The notes beneath the pieces are model-generated. The model made no database searches, was not told where the DNA came from, and worked only from the letters and a program-made list of their open reading frames with translations. Below are positions 1 through 7,733 of a stretch of DNA of 7,874 nucleotides, one piece after another. The stretch comes from CG2-30-40-21 sp043806395. GTDB taxonomy: Bacteria > UBA9089 > CG2-30-40-21. The stretch is taken from positions 1 through 7,874 of the forward strand of contig JAZDHC010000251.1 in NCBI GenBank assembly GCA_043806395.1, written 5' to 3'. The stretch's first letter is position 1, and the number at the start of each line of letters is the position of its first letter. The position numbers were made by a program, and so were the translations under genes.

Positions 1-67
1 TCTACTTCCATGTGCGGGGGTTAAATGTATACTTTGGAGTGGTTAAAGCGATAAACCTTCTTCAATA
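1..67. repeat. Terminal direct repeat, left copy (67 bp)
   Basis: This stretch is identical, base for base, to 7808-7874 at the other end. It is non-coding, lies downstream of tssA, and contains one arm of a palindromic element (the 13-mer AAAGCGATAAACC at 45-57). An exact end-to-end match of this kind is what an assembler leaves when it opens a closed path in its graph. It could also be two copies of a dispersed repeat flanking the operon. The sequence alone does not separate these. Confidence 0.97.
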
Positions 68-92
68 CATATTAAGAATGTTCTGCAAGGTT

Positions 93-112
93 GATAAAGA
101 ACCAACTTTATC
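93..112 (-). other. Small perfect hairpin downstream of tssA
   Basis: GATAAAG (93-99) and CTTTATC (106-112) are a perfect 7-bp inverted repeat around a 6-base loop. It lies about 40 bp past the tssA stop and inside the larger palindromic element. The stem is AT-rich and no T-run follows it in the direction of transcription, so it does not meet the usual picture of an intrinsic terminator. It may simply be a sub-hairpin of the repeat element. Confidence 0.45.
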
Positions 113-129
113 TTACCCACACAAATCGT
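113..129 (+). repeat. 17-bp inverted repeat end, right terminus of palindromic element
   Basis: TTACCCACACAAATCGT here is the exact reverse complement of 7734-7750. If the two window ends are joined through their 67-bp overlap, these arms become the outer ends of one palindromic element of about 203 bp. Weaker complementarity continues outward to about 138 (7 of 11 bases). The layout is like the terminal inverted repeats of a miniature transposable element. It ends about 10-20 bp after the tssA stop codon. Confidence 0.85.
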
Positions 130-147
130 AATAGAGCCATATTTTTC

Positions 148-1719
148 CTATTTCCCAATAGCAGATTTAATATCATACTGAAAGAGCTTATGACAAATCC
201 TCTCTTCAGACTGAATAATAATATTCTTATCGCTGATTTGTTTTGATGACAGCATTTTTTGATAACATTGGTGCAAGGCTGCCCATACTTCCACACAAGT
301 TATTGGATCCCATTTTTCCAGAGATATTGAAGTAATCTCTTCCTCCAATCCCTCAAGAAGTGCCTTTGCCCATTCCAACTTGCCAAACTGGAGGCAATAC
401 TTTCCAGCAGTTAATCGTCTGATGAATTTTCCCGTATAAGAAGCCTGCCGATTTATTCCCTGCTGTAATATCTCAAGTGCCCCAAACAGATTTTTCTGTT
501 TAATCAATTCAAATGCATCCTGCAAATCTTTATCATCTTTTTCATTGCTGACTGCTTCAACCTGAAGCTGGCTTTGATCCAGAGATACAACCTGAGTTGA
601 TATCCATTGGTTGGTCTCCTCATCTGCAAAATTTGTACCGTCAGAAAAACTCAACCCTGGTATTTGCGAAAATCTATCCAGAAAAGATGCTGTTTCTGTT
701 ATCACTGCCTTAGCCGCCTGAGCATAACCCAATAAAACAAGCCCTGTATGAGTCATTCGTTGAAGATCAAGCCAATATGTACCACTTGCATCCTGAAAGG
801 CACCTTCAGATGCATCAACAAGACCTTGCCAATTGCCTGCCTTAGCCATATCCTTCAAACTGCTACTAACCTGAGATCTTGGTGCTGGTATTTTAGTCTT
901 TCCCTCTCCATCTGCAGGCGGAGGGACAATCACTATATCCCATTTAATACACCTTAAAAGCCGATAGGGCAGGGGATTCATCTGGCTAATACCCCTGAAA
1001 GGCGTTATCATCTGTCGAATAATATCGATAAACTCTGTCTGAGAGGTAGGAGATTGAATCACAGGTTTTATTACCGGGACAACAGGAGATTCCACTTGAG
1101 TATTCTGAATTGATGGCTTTTCAACTGGCTCTAATGTTGATTGTGGAGATAAAACCTCGGGAGGTAGCACCTCTGGCAGTTGTGGTAAAGCCTCTCTCTG
1201 TTTTGTCAAGGCACTACGCAAAGTTGCCAGAGAAGGGGTTGGATTTTCAAACCGCTCTTGAATCAGAAGTAAGAGCTTATCTGCTAATTCAGAAATATCC
1301 TGAATAATAACACTTGATTCTTTGGAAACATCCCTATGTTCAATAGCATTACCAACCCTTTGATTCAGGAATTCTATCGCTGATCCTCGTGCCTTTTGTC
1401 TTTGTGGAAACAATCCATCCCAGAATTTTTCCAGAAGGCTGCAATATATTGTCAACCCATCCTTTATCCCTGGGTACCCTTCTCTCATAAACAATCCTAA
1501 GCATAAATACCCGGCTATATTTAAATCCTTTGACTTTTTTCCCAATATCTCCTTGCTTATCTCCACAACCGTACCCCAGTTGATCTTATCCTGAGCAGAA
1601 CTCATGGCTGTAAGTTTTTGTATTTCATTTTTTATATCCAGATATTCTGGCTCATAGCTCATATCCTTCCCACATGGAAACTCATCTGAGATTGGCAAGG
1701 CATAATCTTCAATACTCAT
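148..1719 (-). CDS. tssA: Type VI secretion protein TssA (ImpA_N / VasJ type)
   Basis: TssA family protein (523 aa) that binds the T6SS baseplate/membrane complex and coordinates tube and sheath assembly in the cytoplasm. Residues about 8-130 match the ImpA N-terminal domain: PCGKDMSYEPEYL, then INWGTVVEISKEIL, SKDLNIAGYLCLGL and LLEKFWDGLFPQ, in the order typical of the family. Residues about 177-228 form a Pro/Val/Gln-rich, probably flexible linker. The C-terminal half (about 270-520) looks like the VasJ-type domain, with WLDLQRMTHTGLVLLGY (316-332) and the helical LQFGKLEWAKALLEGLEEEI near 443-462 followed by WDPITCVEVWAAL. The ATG overlaps the tagF stop by 4 bp (ATGA), suggesting translational coupling, and AGAGGAA lies 6 bp upstream. 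It appears complete and in frame. The VasJ rather than long-form class is inferred from the C-terminus. No signal peptide or membrane segment is seen. Confidence 0.93.
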   Translation of the reverse strand: MSIEDYALPISDEFPCGKDMSYEPEYLDIKNEIQKLTAMSSAQDKINWGTVVEISKEILGKKSKDLNIAGYLCLGLFMREGYPGIKDGLTIYCSLLEKFWDGLFPQRQKARGSAIEFLNQRVGNAIEHRDVSKESSVIIQDISELADKLLLLIQERFENPTPSLATLRSALTKQREALPQLPEVLPPEVLSPQSTLEPVEKPSIQNTQVESPVVPVIKPVIQSPTSQTEFIDIIRQMITPFRGISQMNPLPYRLLRCIKWDIVIVPPPADGEGKTKIPAPRSQVSSSLKDMAKAGNWQGLVDASEGAFQDASGTYWLDLQRMTHTGLVLLGYAQAAKAVITETASFLDRFSQIPGLSFSDGTNFADEETNQWISTQVVSLDQSQLQVEAVSNEKDDKDLQDAFELIKQKNLFGALEILQQGINRQASYTGKFIRRLTAGKYCLQFGKLEWAKALLEGLEEEITSISLEKWDPITCVEVWAALHQCYQKMLSSKQISDKNIIIQSEERICHKLFQYDIKSAIGK

Positions 1720-2675
1720 GGTAGATTCCTCTCTTCTCTGTTTATTAATTGCATAAGCTTACTCTGACTAAACTCTGCTAATGTCTCTGGAATAGATATC
1801 GTTAGATCACCTGATCCATCGCTTCGAGATTGAGTCAGATCAAGGATGTACTCATATTCTCCAATATCCTTACCAAGCAATTGCACATCTTCCTGTCGTG
1901 GAGCCCGCCATAGAATGCTAAAAGCAGTTGCATCCTGTTGAGGGAAAAAGAGTGTAGGTATTGGAAGAGGCTGCGGGAAATTTTGTTTGATAAATCTCAT
2001 CCACGACTCCACTTGTATTGGAATATTCATCAAACAGGCTAATGGCAATCTTAAGGCAATCTCAGGATCTCTATTCTTGAGCATCTGAGGTAATGAAAAC
2101 ACAGTAAGAATATCCTGCAAGAGATTAGCCCAACACTCCTCATTATTCTCCTTAAATAACCCATCTATAAGCACCTTCATTTTCTCATCCTGTAATGTCT
2201 TAAGAAAAATATTCTTATTTATCCCATTCATCTCCATGGTTAAACCGCGATACTTATTATAAAATTCGGAGATATTTTTTATCTCCTCCATAGAACTATA
2301 ACATTTTTCCATGTATTCCCATACCGGCAGAAAACAACTCAAGCTATTTATAAACACATTTCTTGGAAGCATAACAAAAATGGCAAAAGGAAATCGTCTT
2401 AGTCCACCCATATCAAAGCTATCCCAGATAGATGCAACCACAACATTTCTTTGTTGTGGGAAGGTCATTAATATCCGATGAGGGCTAAAACTCGTTGCAG
2501 ATAAATTCTCATTCCATTCCCCTCCAAACCCCTTATCCATCCATTCCTTAAAATGATATGCCTCTCTTGCATCTGTCCCAATAAATATGAAATCCTTGTA
2601 TATGGGCAGCTTACCATAACAACATATCAAGATATTTTGTTTAATTCCTAATGCTTCGGAAATTTTCTTGAACAT
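1716..2675 (-). CDS. tagF: Type VI secretion-associated regulator TagF
   Basis: TagF-family protein (also ImpM, formerly DUF2094), 319 aa. Where studied (Pseudomonas aeruginosa, Agrobacterium), TagF represses T6SS firing after translation, acting with the Fha protein and the PpkA/PppA phosphorylation pathway. Visible family signs are the N-terminal CCYGKLPIYKDFI (18-30), corresponding to the usual GKLPxxGDF signature; the WMDKGFGGEW segment (45-54); and VVVASIWDSFDMGGLRRFPFAIFVML (78-103), equivalent to the conserved S-D-G-R-x-FPL strand region. After about residue 135 comes a roughly 180-residue C-terminal extension (for example PLPIPTLFFPQQDATAFSILWRAPR) of the kind seen in longer TagF proteins. 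There is no fused PppA phosphatase. The start is supported by AGGGGG 3 bases upstream and an in-frame TAA just before it. It sits between tssM and tssA; tssM-tagF adjacency is common (impL-impM). No fha, ppkA or pppA is nearby, so its partner must be encoded elsewhere. Confidence 0.87.
   Translation of the reverse strand: MFKKISEALGIKQNILICCYGKLPIYKDFIFIGTDAREAYHFKEWMDKGFGGEWNENLSATSFSPHRILMTFPQQRNVVVASIWDSFDMGGLRRFPFAIFVMLPRNVFINSLSCFLPVWEYMEKCYSSMEEIKNISEFYNKYRGLTMEMNGINKNIFLKTLQDEKMKVLIDGLFKENNEECWANLLQDILTVFSLPQMLKNRDPEIALRLPLACLMNIPIQVESWMRFIKQNFPQPLPIPTLFFPQQDATAFSILWRAPRQEDVQLLGKDIGEYEYILDLTQSRSDGSGDLTISIPETLAEFSQSKLMQLINREERNLP
1726..1732 (-). promoter_or_regulatory. Ribosome binding site of tssA
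   Basis: On the minus strand AGAGGAA sits 6 bases before the tssA ATG, inside the end of tagF. Together with the ATGA stop/start overlap this fixes the tssA start and suggests that ribosomes finishing tagF can re-initiate on tssA. Confidence 0.7.
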
Positions 2676-2678
2676 AAT

Positions 2679-2684
2679 CCCCCT
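2679..2684 (-). promoter_or_regulatory. Ribosome binding site of tagF
   Basis: AGGGGG on the minus strand lies 3 bases before the tagF ATG (4 if AGGGG is the core), a rather short spacing. It abuts the outer end of the palindromic element at 2688-2795, so folding of that element in the mRNA could affect ribosome access. An in-frame TAA in the spacer rules out a longer TagF. Confidence 0.6.
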
Positions 2685-2687
2685 GAT

Positions 2688-2795
2688 TTCAGGTGGTTAG
2701 GCTGTAGGCTGTTAGGTTTCAGACAAATCGCATCAATAATTCTGCATTTGTTCCTTTACCCTACAGCCTAAACACCTACAGTCTATCTACCTGAA
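2688..2795. repeat. 108-bp MITE-like palindromic element between tssM and tagF
   Basis: This spacer is a near full-length imperfect palindrome. The outermost TTCAGGT (2688-2694) pairs with ACCTGAA (2789-2795). Next, 2691-2708 pairs with 2760-2777 over 18 bp with one mismatch, including the perfect core TTAGGCTGTAGG (2697-2708). Near the apex ACAAATCGCA (2723-2732) pairs with TGCATTTGT (2743-2751) with one bulge. The arms contain a heptamer-like motif (TTAGGCTGTAGGCTGTTAGG). The element ends 3 bp after the tssM stop-codon side and 3 bp before the tagF ribosome binding site, so it nearly fills the gap. It encodes nothing visible. It may be a dispersed miniature inverted-repeat element, or an mRNA hairpin separating tssM from tagF-tssA expression. 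Confidence 0.75.
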
Positions 2796-2798
2796 CCA

Positions 2799-5700
2799 TT
2801 ACAATATCGGCATCTTCGGCACCCGCATAGTAAACTTAACATCAAACCTTCCCCACACACTGCTGCCTTTTTTTTCCGGGTCAGGAAGCTCTATGGGAAT
2901 TATCCATCGTTTCTCTCCGGATGCTTTTTGAGGACTTCCCATGTTTATTACATAAGCCAGAAATATCAGTGAATCTCCGCAAATTTCCATCTGCTCTTTC
3001 TGTCCGGTTTGTTCATTTATCCCTTCTATAATTAATCGTTCTCCTTCTGCATCAGGCTTCCACATTTGCTGTTTGCTCTGACTACTTTCTCGAAGGGTAA
3101 GCCTGATTCCACCAGGGGCAAGCAAACGGCAAAGGGTAAATCTTTGACCTATCAAGCATGAATTGGGTTTATTTATCTTTGAGGAAAACCATAGCTCAAT
3201 AGGGTGATTTCTGACCTCTTCCTGATCAAAAAGAAAATTTTTCAGCTCCAGGCAATGAATAATAATTTTTTTATGCCTTTCCTCCCCTGGAAATCCCAAA
3301 TTTTCACCACTATCAGAGAGTACTTTTGAAAGGCTGAATTTATTTATTACCCTTTCAATACCCTTTGAGGATAGCAAAAATTCCCTTAGATCGTTAAACT
3401 TTACACATGGCATCTCAAACTTGAATTCACCGGGGGTAGAGGCAAATGCCTTAAATGGAAACTTATTATTTAATCTTCCATAATATTCCTGCATCAGTTC
3501 ATCCCATTCTGAAACAAACATATCCTTAACATCTTCTCTTAAAAGACTAATGGCTTTATTTTCAAGGTCTTTCAACCGTTCTATAAACAATTCACCCTCT
3601 AATCCCTTATTTTGCTTCTTAAATGTACTGAATGTTTTAATCTCACCAACATCTACCTCTCCATTAGCCAATTGATTCCATGCGGTTAATGGAAGGCTGT
3701 CAAGGTTAGAAATACAACTCACAAATCGATTCCCTGCCTCTTCTATGCCTACAACCACATTCTTGGAATGATAGCCAGCAACTATTTTTTCAAGTCGTTT
3801 AAGATTAGAGTTAATATCTGCGTCTGCTTTTGCTCCAGGGATGCTATCTATCACAACCTGCATCTCTTTATAATCCATATTTTTGAGCAAAAGCCCTGCT
3901 AAGGAATCCGTAAGGTCTGCCAAAGGGGTCTTCATTATAGCTATCTGGTGCTGAAACTCCTTCCAATCCTTTGCCTGATTGGCTTTCCCCCCGGGGATAA
4001 AACCATTATATACATTCACCCAATAATTAGTATACTCTTGCAAGTACTTAATAGCAGAGTCAGGATTCATCTCCAGAACAGCCGAAGAGCAAAATTCAAT
4101 AGTAAACTTTATCGGTACACCAGAGGCATTCATTCCCTTTGGTACCTCTCTTTGTCCAACTATATCAGATTTAAGACCTTTTTTCAAGAGAGCAGATGCT
4201 TTTTTTTCAATATCTTCCAATCGCTGTATCAATAATTCATTGCCAATACCCTTATGAGCATTCTTAAACCTGCTGATAGCGGTGAATCCCCTCTCCTTAT
4301 CTTTAGAAACCTTTTCCCATGCATGGAGTGGGGATTGTCCAAGGCTTGAGACATAGTCAGTAAATTCATCACATGCTAAGGCAAGGGAAGATATTTCACC
4401 CCTTTGATATGCTTTAGTAATATTCTCAAACTTGCTGAAGGCAGATTTGATATCCGGGTCAGTAGCAGCTCGAGGTATTTCAGTGATAAGGTTTTTCATC
4501 TCCTGATAAGGTACATTTTCAAACAATCCTCTCATAGGATCATCATCAAGATCAAGGAGTGGCTTCTTCATTGAAGCTATCTTCCGTTGAAAGCTTCTCC
4601 AATCATTGCTCATTGCTAATTCTTTACCAGGCTCAAACTTCTGATAAATATTATACCAATAGGCAAGATAACTATAGACATCCCGCAACGACTCATTCAA
4701 CAACCGTTCGTAAGCCTTTGGATTGGACTGGAAAACATTCAGCGTAGCATTTTGTTCGAGGGTCTTTTTTCTAAAGGAGATAAAGGTATGATCTGGTTCT
4801 CCACCACCACCACCTTTGCCGCCCTTTTTAGAAAGCCCTGTAGCAGGCAAGTTACCTCCACAAATGGCAATCCCCATTGACTCCCGTTCCTGAAGTGCTA
4901 AGAAAAGAATCCTTTTAATCACACTTTCCATCTCTCTAATATTCCATTGCTCATGAAATTCAATGTCCTTCAGCCCGTCTAATTCTTTTATAATATCATC
5001 CCTTGCAGCAGTTTGTTCTATATGCCATTGATACATGTACTTCTGGGCATCCTTAGGATTACATTCAATATTATCCTTTAATTCTTTTAACTTTTGTTGG
5101 AATTCATTTTCCTCTTCTTCGCAATAGATATTGGCAAAATTACAGGTATTTTTCAAAAGATCATTTATTGTTTTTGCCTCTTTAGAGAGGGTTAATGAAG
5201 CTATCAGCTTAGATTTAGAAGTCGTGCCTTTTTCTTGTTCCGGGATAGTTATTATATGTGGATATTCATAGATAGATTGTTGGATAAAGATGTTGTATTC
5301 ATCTTTTATCCGTACCATGACCCTTTCCTTTTGTCGGGTAATTATATCTTCTATGATTGGGTCTGAAATCCCAAAGGGAATTAATCCTTCATAGAGTTGA
5401 TTGCATTTTTGGCATATCTTTCTAAAGGCAAAATCAACATTTTTTTGATAACCAGGAACATCCTGTTTAAGATGTTCAGCTATCTTATCAATGCCAGGGT
5501 TAAAAATTGTACATTTTTCCATAAAATCCTGTATCTCTTCCCTATCCTCTTTAAGTTCTAATGTCAATATTCCTTGATACGCTTCATTGGTATTTTTAGC
5601 AATATCAATAAGCGTAAACCACCACCCTGTTCCCTCAAGTCGTTTGAGTTCCCAATAGTTTTCAAGATTTTCCAGGGCTGGTTCTATTACCTCTCCTCGT

Positions 5701-7664
5701 GCATGCTTGCTTAGTGTTTTTGTAGGGTTGCCTTTCTCATCTTTGACAAAGTATTTGAATTCCTCTTCAACCTTATCCTTTGAGAATGCCTTATCATTTA
5801 ACCACTCATCAACCCTTTCAGAGCTATAGCTTGTTCCTAACATCATTTTCGCCGTAACCTGAGAGAATTCAACAAATGGAAGGACAGAGAGTTGAGAAAA
5901 ATTATCTTTACCTTTTTTCTCTGGAGATTCTGCAATACTTGACCAGAGGATATACTCTTGCAAGGCATCAATAAATTTTTCAAAATCAGCATTTGGGAAT
6001 GAATCCCAGTTAATCGTTACCAACCGCTCCTCTGTAGCTTTTACCAATGGATGAAGGCATTTATTCATAAACACCTGATAATGGACTTGTTTCAAATCAT
6101 CAGTAACTGTATTTTCTTTGCCCTTAAAGAATATAGCAGATATATTAGAATCTTTGATCCGTTTTCGTTGCTGAGAGAGGGACTGGCTTACCTTAAATGT
6201 ATCTATTAAGGATGGGGAGACCCTTGCCTGAAGCAATTCCTTAGCCTTTGTCACAATATTAAATGCCGGAGAAATATCTCTCTTAAACGCAGACACTCCC
6301 CATATAAGGAGTAATAAAGAAATCGTAGCGATTATTGCCCCACCTGTCCACATGAGAGTTTGGATAATACTATCCCTTTTTTGAGATTTTGTTGAACGAA
6401 CAATCAAGCCCTGTTCAGGGAAAACTTTTTTTCCATAAAAGTCTTTGATGAAAAATGCCCGTTGCGTTGCAAATGTACTCTCAAGTTTTTCTATTGTTCG
6501 TGCATTACCATCTTCTCCCCCCAAGAATTGTCTGCATGCCTGAGCTACAGGTACTCCTTGTTGAAGTCCGCTTGTAAAATAAAATCCTCTAAAGAAGAGT
6601 GGTTCATGAAACCTATCTTGACTGAATATAACATTCAGGTAATCTTGAAATGGTTTCTCCAGAGCCTGAAATTCCTCAGGGAAGACAAACAATTTATCTA
6701 TCAGCTGAGGATTTATTTCCTCGCCGATAAACTTGAGCCTCCATTGATGCATTGCATTACATAGCTTTTTGAATACCTCGGAAAAGCCTTCTGGATTATA
6801 GGACTGCTCAACAGGTGTTTGATTTGACCAACCAAACATCTGTCTTTGCTGGGTAGCACTTAAACGGGAGAAAAACTCGGTAAAGCCAAGGGTATGGTCT
6901 GCCTTGGTAAGCAGCAGAAAGACAGGAACCCTGACCTCAAGCATCTCTTGCATATAGAACAATTTTTGTCGGATATTTTTTGCCTTTTCCTCTCGAATTT
7001 CCATGCTATCTTCAAGGAGTGATGTGACCGGAATAACCATAATTATTCCATTAATAGGACAATTAGCCCGGTGTTTTTTCAAAAGATTGAGGAAGCTTTT
7101 CCATTCATCCTGATCAGGGGCATTTTCTTCCTGAAAGGTAAATCTACCTGCTGTATCAAGAATAACCGCATCATTTGTAAACCACCAATCACAATTTCTC
7201 GTTCCACCGGTACCTGAACGGGCTTCAGTTCCTACTGGAAACTCCAGTCCCGAATATTTCAAGGTAGTACTCTTACCTGATTGTGGTTCTCCAATCAGAA
7301 TATACCATGGCAGAGAATAAAGTGTCATTCCTGCCTTTTTTAACTCACCAACCGCAGCAACCCATTGCCGGGAAATCTCAGATAAGGCTCGTTGAACCTC
7401 TACTTTACTTATTTTCTGTTTCTCTGAATTCTCCTGCAACCCCTTACCAAAGGAATCTTCCTTTTTCTTCTGCCACAATTTAACAATCAAATTCACACAT
7501 AAAAGCAAGCAGGCAATTATTATTACACCTATAAGAACTACATTGCCAATCCTTACCCCAAATCTCATATAAATAAAACTTACAATAATAATTAAAACAG
7601 CAAAGCCAGGTATTAGTTTGCTAAGAAATGGGAAACGGGTTATAAAACTAAAAATTCCTTGCAT
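2799..7664 (-). CDS. tssM: Type VI secretion membrane protein TssM (IcmF-like), extended by internal duplication
   Basis: TssM/IcmF (1621 aa), the inner-membrane scaffold that with TssL and TssJ forms the T6SS trans-envelope complex. N-terminal membrane segments lie at about 16-33 and 40-63. A cytoplasmic P-loop domain follows: Walker A GEPQSGKST (125-133), the family signature GTGGTRNCDWWFTND (151-165), Walker B-like VILDTAGRF (167-175), TKAD (253-256) and RGFYFTSGLQQG (359-370). The third membrane segment is about 432-458, and the rest is periplasmic. IcmF-related helical sequence covers about 480-830. A glycine-rich linker (KKGGKGGGGGEP, about 944-955) precedes two related blocks (about 980-1168 and 1192-1380). 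The conserved C-terminal beta domain (GQRFTLCRLLAPGGIRL from about 1505) ends the protein. Family members are usually about 1100-1300 aa, and the duplication explains much of the excess. The ATG is supported by AAGGAGA 6 bases upstream. It is complete with an intact nucleotide-binding motif. It is probably first in its transcript, with tagF-tssA downstream. Confidence 0.97.
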   Translation of the reverse strand: MQGIFSFITRFPFLSKLIPGFAVLIIIVSFIYMRFGVRIGNVVLIGVIIIACLLLCVNLIVKLWQKKKEDSFGKGLQENSEKQKISKVEVQRALSEISRQWVAAVGELKKAGMTLYSLPWYILIGEPQSGKSTTLKYSGLEFPVGTEARSGTGGTRNCDWWFTNDAVILDTAGRFTFQEENAPDQDEWKSFLNLLKKHRANCPINGIIMVIPVTSLLEDSMEIREEKAKNIRQKLFYMQEMLEVRVPVFLLLTKADHTLGFTEFFSRLSATQQRQMFGWSNQTPVEQSYNPEGFSEVFKKLCNAMHQWRLKFIGEEINPQLIDKLFVFPEEFQALEKPFQDYLNVIFSQDRFHEPLFFRGFYFTSGLQQGVPVAQACRQFLGGEDGNARTIEKLESTFATQRAFFIKDFYGKKVFPEQGLIVRSTKSQKRDSIIQTLMWTGGAIIATISLLLLIWGVSAFKRDISPAFNIVTKAKELLQARVSPSLIDTFKVSQSLSQQRKRIKDSNISAIFFKGKENTVTDDLKQVHYQVFMNKCLHPLVKATEERLVTINWDSFPNADFEKFIDALQEYILWSSIAESPEKKGKDNFSQLSVLPFVEFSQVTAKMMLGTSYSSERVDEWLNDKAFSKDKVEEEFKYFVKDEKGNPTKTLSKHARGEVIEPALENLENYWELKRLEGTGWWFTLIDIAKNTNEAYQGILTLELKEDREEIQDFMEKCTIFNPGIDKIAEHLKQDVPGYQKNVDFAFRKICQKCNQLYEGLIPFGISDPIIEDIITRQKERVMVRIKDEYNIFIQQSIYEYPHIITIPEQEKGTTSKSKLIASLTLSKEAKTINDLLKNTCNFANIYCEEEENEFQQKLKELKDNIECNPKDAQKYMYQWHIEQTAARDDIIKELDGLKDIEFHEQWNIREMESVIKRILFLALQERESMGIAICGGNLPATGLSKKGGKGGGGGEPDHTFISFRKKTLEQNATLNVFQSNPKAYERLLNESLRDVYSYLAYWYNIYQKFEPGKELAMSNDWRSFQRKIASMKKPLLDLDDDPMRGLFENVPYQEMKNLITEIPRAATDPDIKSAFSKFENITKAYQRGEISSLALACDEFTDYVSSLGQSPLHAWEKVSKDKERGFTAISRFKNAHKGIGNELLIQRLEDIEKKASALLKKGLKSDIVGQREVPKGMNASGVPIKFTIEFCSSAVLEMNPDSAIKYLQEYTNYWVNVYNGFIPGGKANQAKDWKEFQHQIAIMKTPLADLTDSLAGLLLKNMDYKEMQVVIDSIPGAKADADINSNLKRLEKIVAGYHSKNVVVGIEEAGNRFVSCISNLDSLPLTAWNQLANGEVDVGEIKTFSTFKKQNKGLEGELFIERLKDLENKAISLLREDVKDMFVSEWDELMQEYYGRLNNKFPFKAFASTPGEFKFEMPCVKFNDLREFLLSSKGIERVINKFSLSKVLSDSGENLGFPGEERHKKIIIHCLELKNFLFDQEEVRNHPIELWFSSKINKPNSCLIGQRFTLCRLLAPGGIRLTLRESSQSKQQMWKPDAEGERLIIEGINEQTGQKEQMEICGDSLIFLAYVINMGSPQKASGEKRWIIPIELPDPEKKGSSVWGRFDVKFTMRVPKMPIL
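3525..4091 (-). repeat. TssM internal repeat, copy B (about residues 1192-1380)
   Basis: This is the second copy of a repeated block inside tssM. Matching landmarks with copy A are YTNYWVNVYNGFIPG, DWKEFQHQIAIMKTPLADL, MDYKEMQVVIDSIPGA, LPLTAWNQL, FKKQNKGLEGELFIERLKDLENKA and LLREDVK. The offset is 212 codons (636 bp): the Met codon of IAIMK at 3932-3934 matches the one at 4568-4570. Similarity is also visible in the DNA. Copy B lies nearer the conserved C-terminal domain and is probably the ancestral position. Edges are approximate. Confidence 0.85.
4161..4727 (-). repeat. TssM internal repeat, copy A (about residues 980-1168)
   Basis: This is the first copy of the repeated block. Its landmarks are YLAYWYNIYQKFEPG (998-1012), DWRSFQRKIASMKKPLLDL (1021-1039), VPYQEMKNLITEIPRA, SPLHAWEKV, FKNAHKGIGNELLIQRLEDIEKKA and LLKKGLK. 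Between the two DW...DL segments 12 of 19 residues are identical. The block follows directly on the glycine-rich linker, as if an added module had been spliced in. It lies in the periplasmic part of the protein. Edges are approximate. Confidence 0.85.
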
Positions 7665-7670
7665 GGAGTT

Positions 7671-7677
7671 TCTCCTT
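7671..7677 (-). promoter_or_regulatory. Ribosome binding site of tssM
   Basis: AAGGAGA on the minus strand lies 6 bases before the ATG at 7664. It is a close match to the anti-Shine-Dalgarno consensus at good spacing, and it fixes the tssM start so that the two N-terminal membrane segments are included. Confidence 0.8.
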
Positions 7678-7733
7678 TTCGTAATATATTTCGACCTGTG
7701 TAATTAGGATTGTAGAGACACAATGATACTATC

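Noticed and set aside
93..147. Intrinsic terminator after tssA
   Set aside because: The 7-bp hairpin at 93-112 is AT-rich and is not followed by a T-run in the direction of transcription.
108..296. Minus-strand open frame of 62 codons overlapping the 3' end of tssA in another frame
   Set aside because: It overlaps the conserved end of tssA, is rich in chance hydrophobic residues and has no supporting context.
2723..2730. Shared octamer ACAAATCG between the operon-internal palindrome and the end of the larger element (121-128)
   Set aside because: Eight bases in AT-rich DNA is weak, and the flanking bases do not match, so I do not treat the two elements as one family.
3948..4235. Plus-strand open frame of 95 codons within tssM
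   Set aside because: It lies wholly antisense to a well-supported coding region, has no ribosome binding site or recognisable domain, and its composition reads as a shadow of tssM.
6462..6764. Plus-strand open frame of 100 codons opposite the TssM N-terminal domain
   Set aside because: It is antisense to conserved TssM sequence (including the RGFYFTSG motif) and shows no family motif of its own.
7665..7733. Promoter for tssM, with TATATT or TACAAT as a -10 box on the minus strand
   Set aside because: Neither candidate has a recognisable -35 hexamer at 16-18 bp, and the region is AT-rich enough for such boxes to occur by chance. No sigma-54 type GG-N10-GC site was seen.
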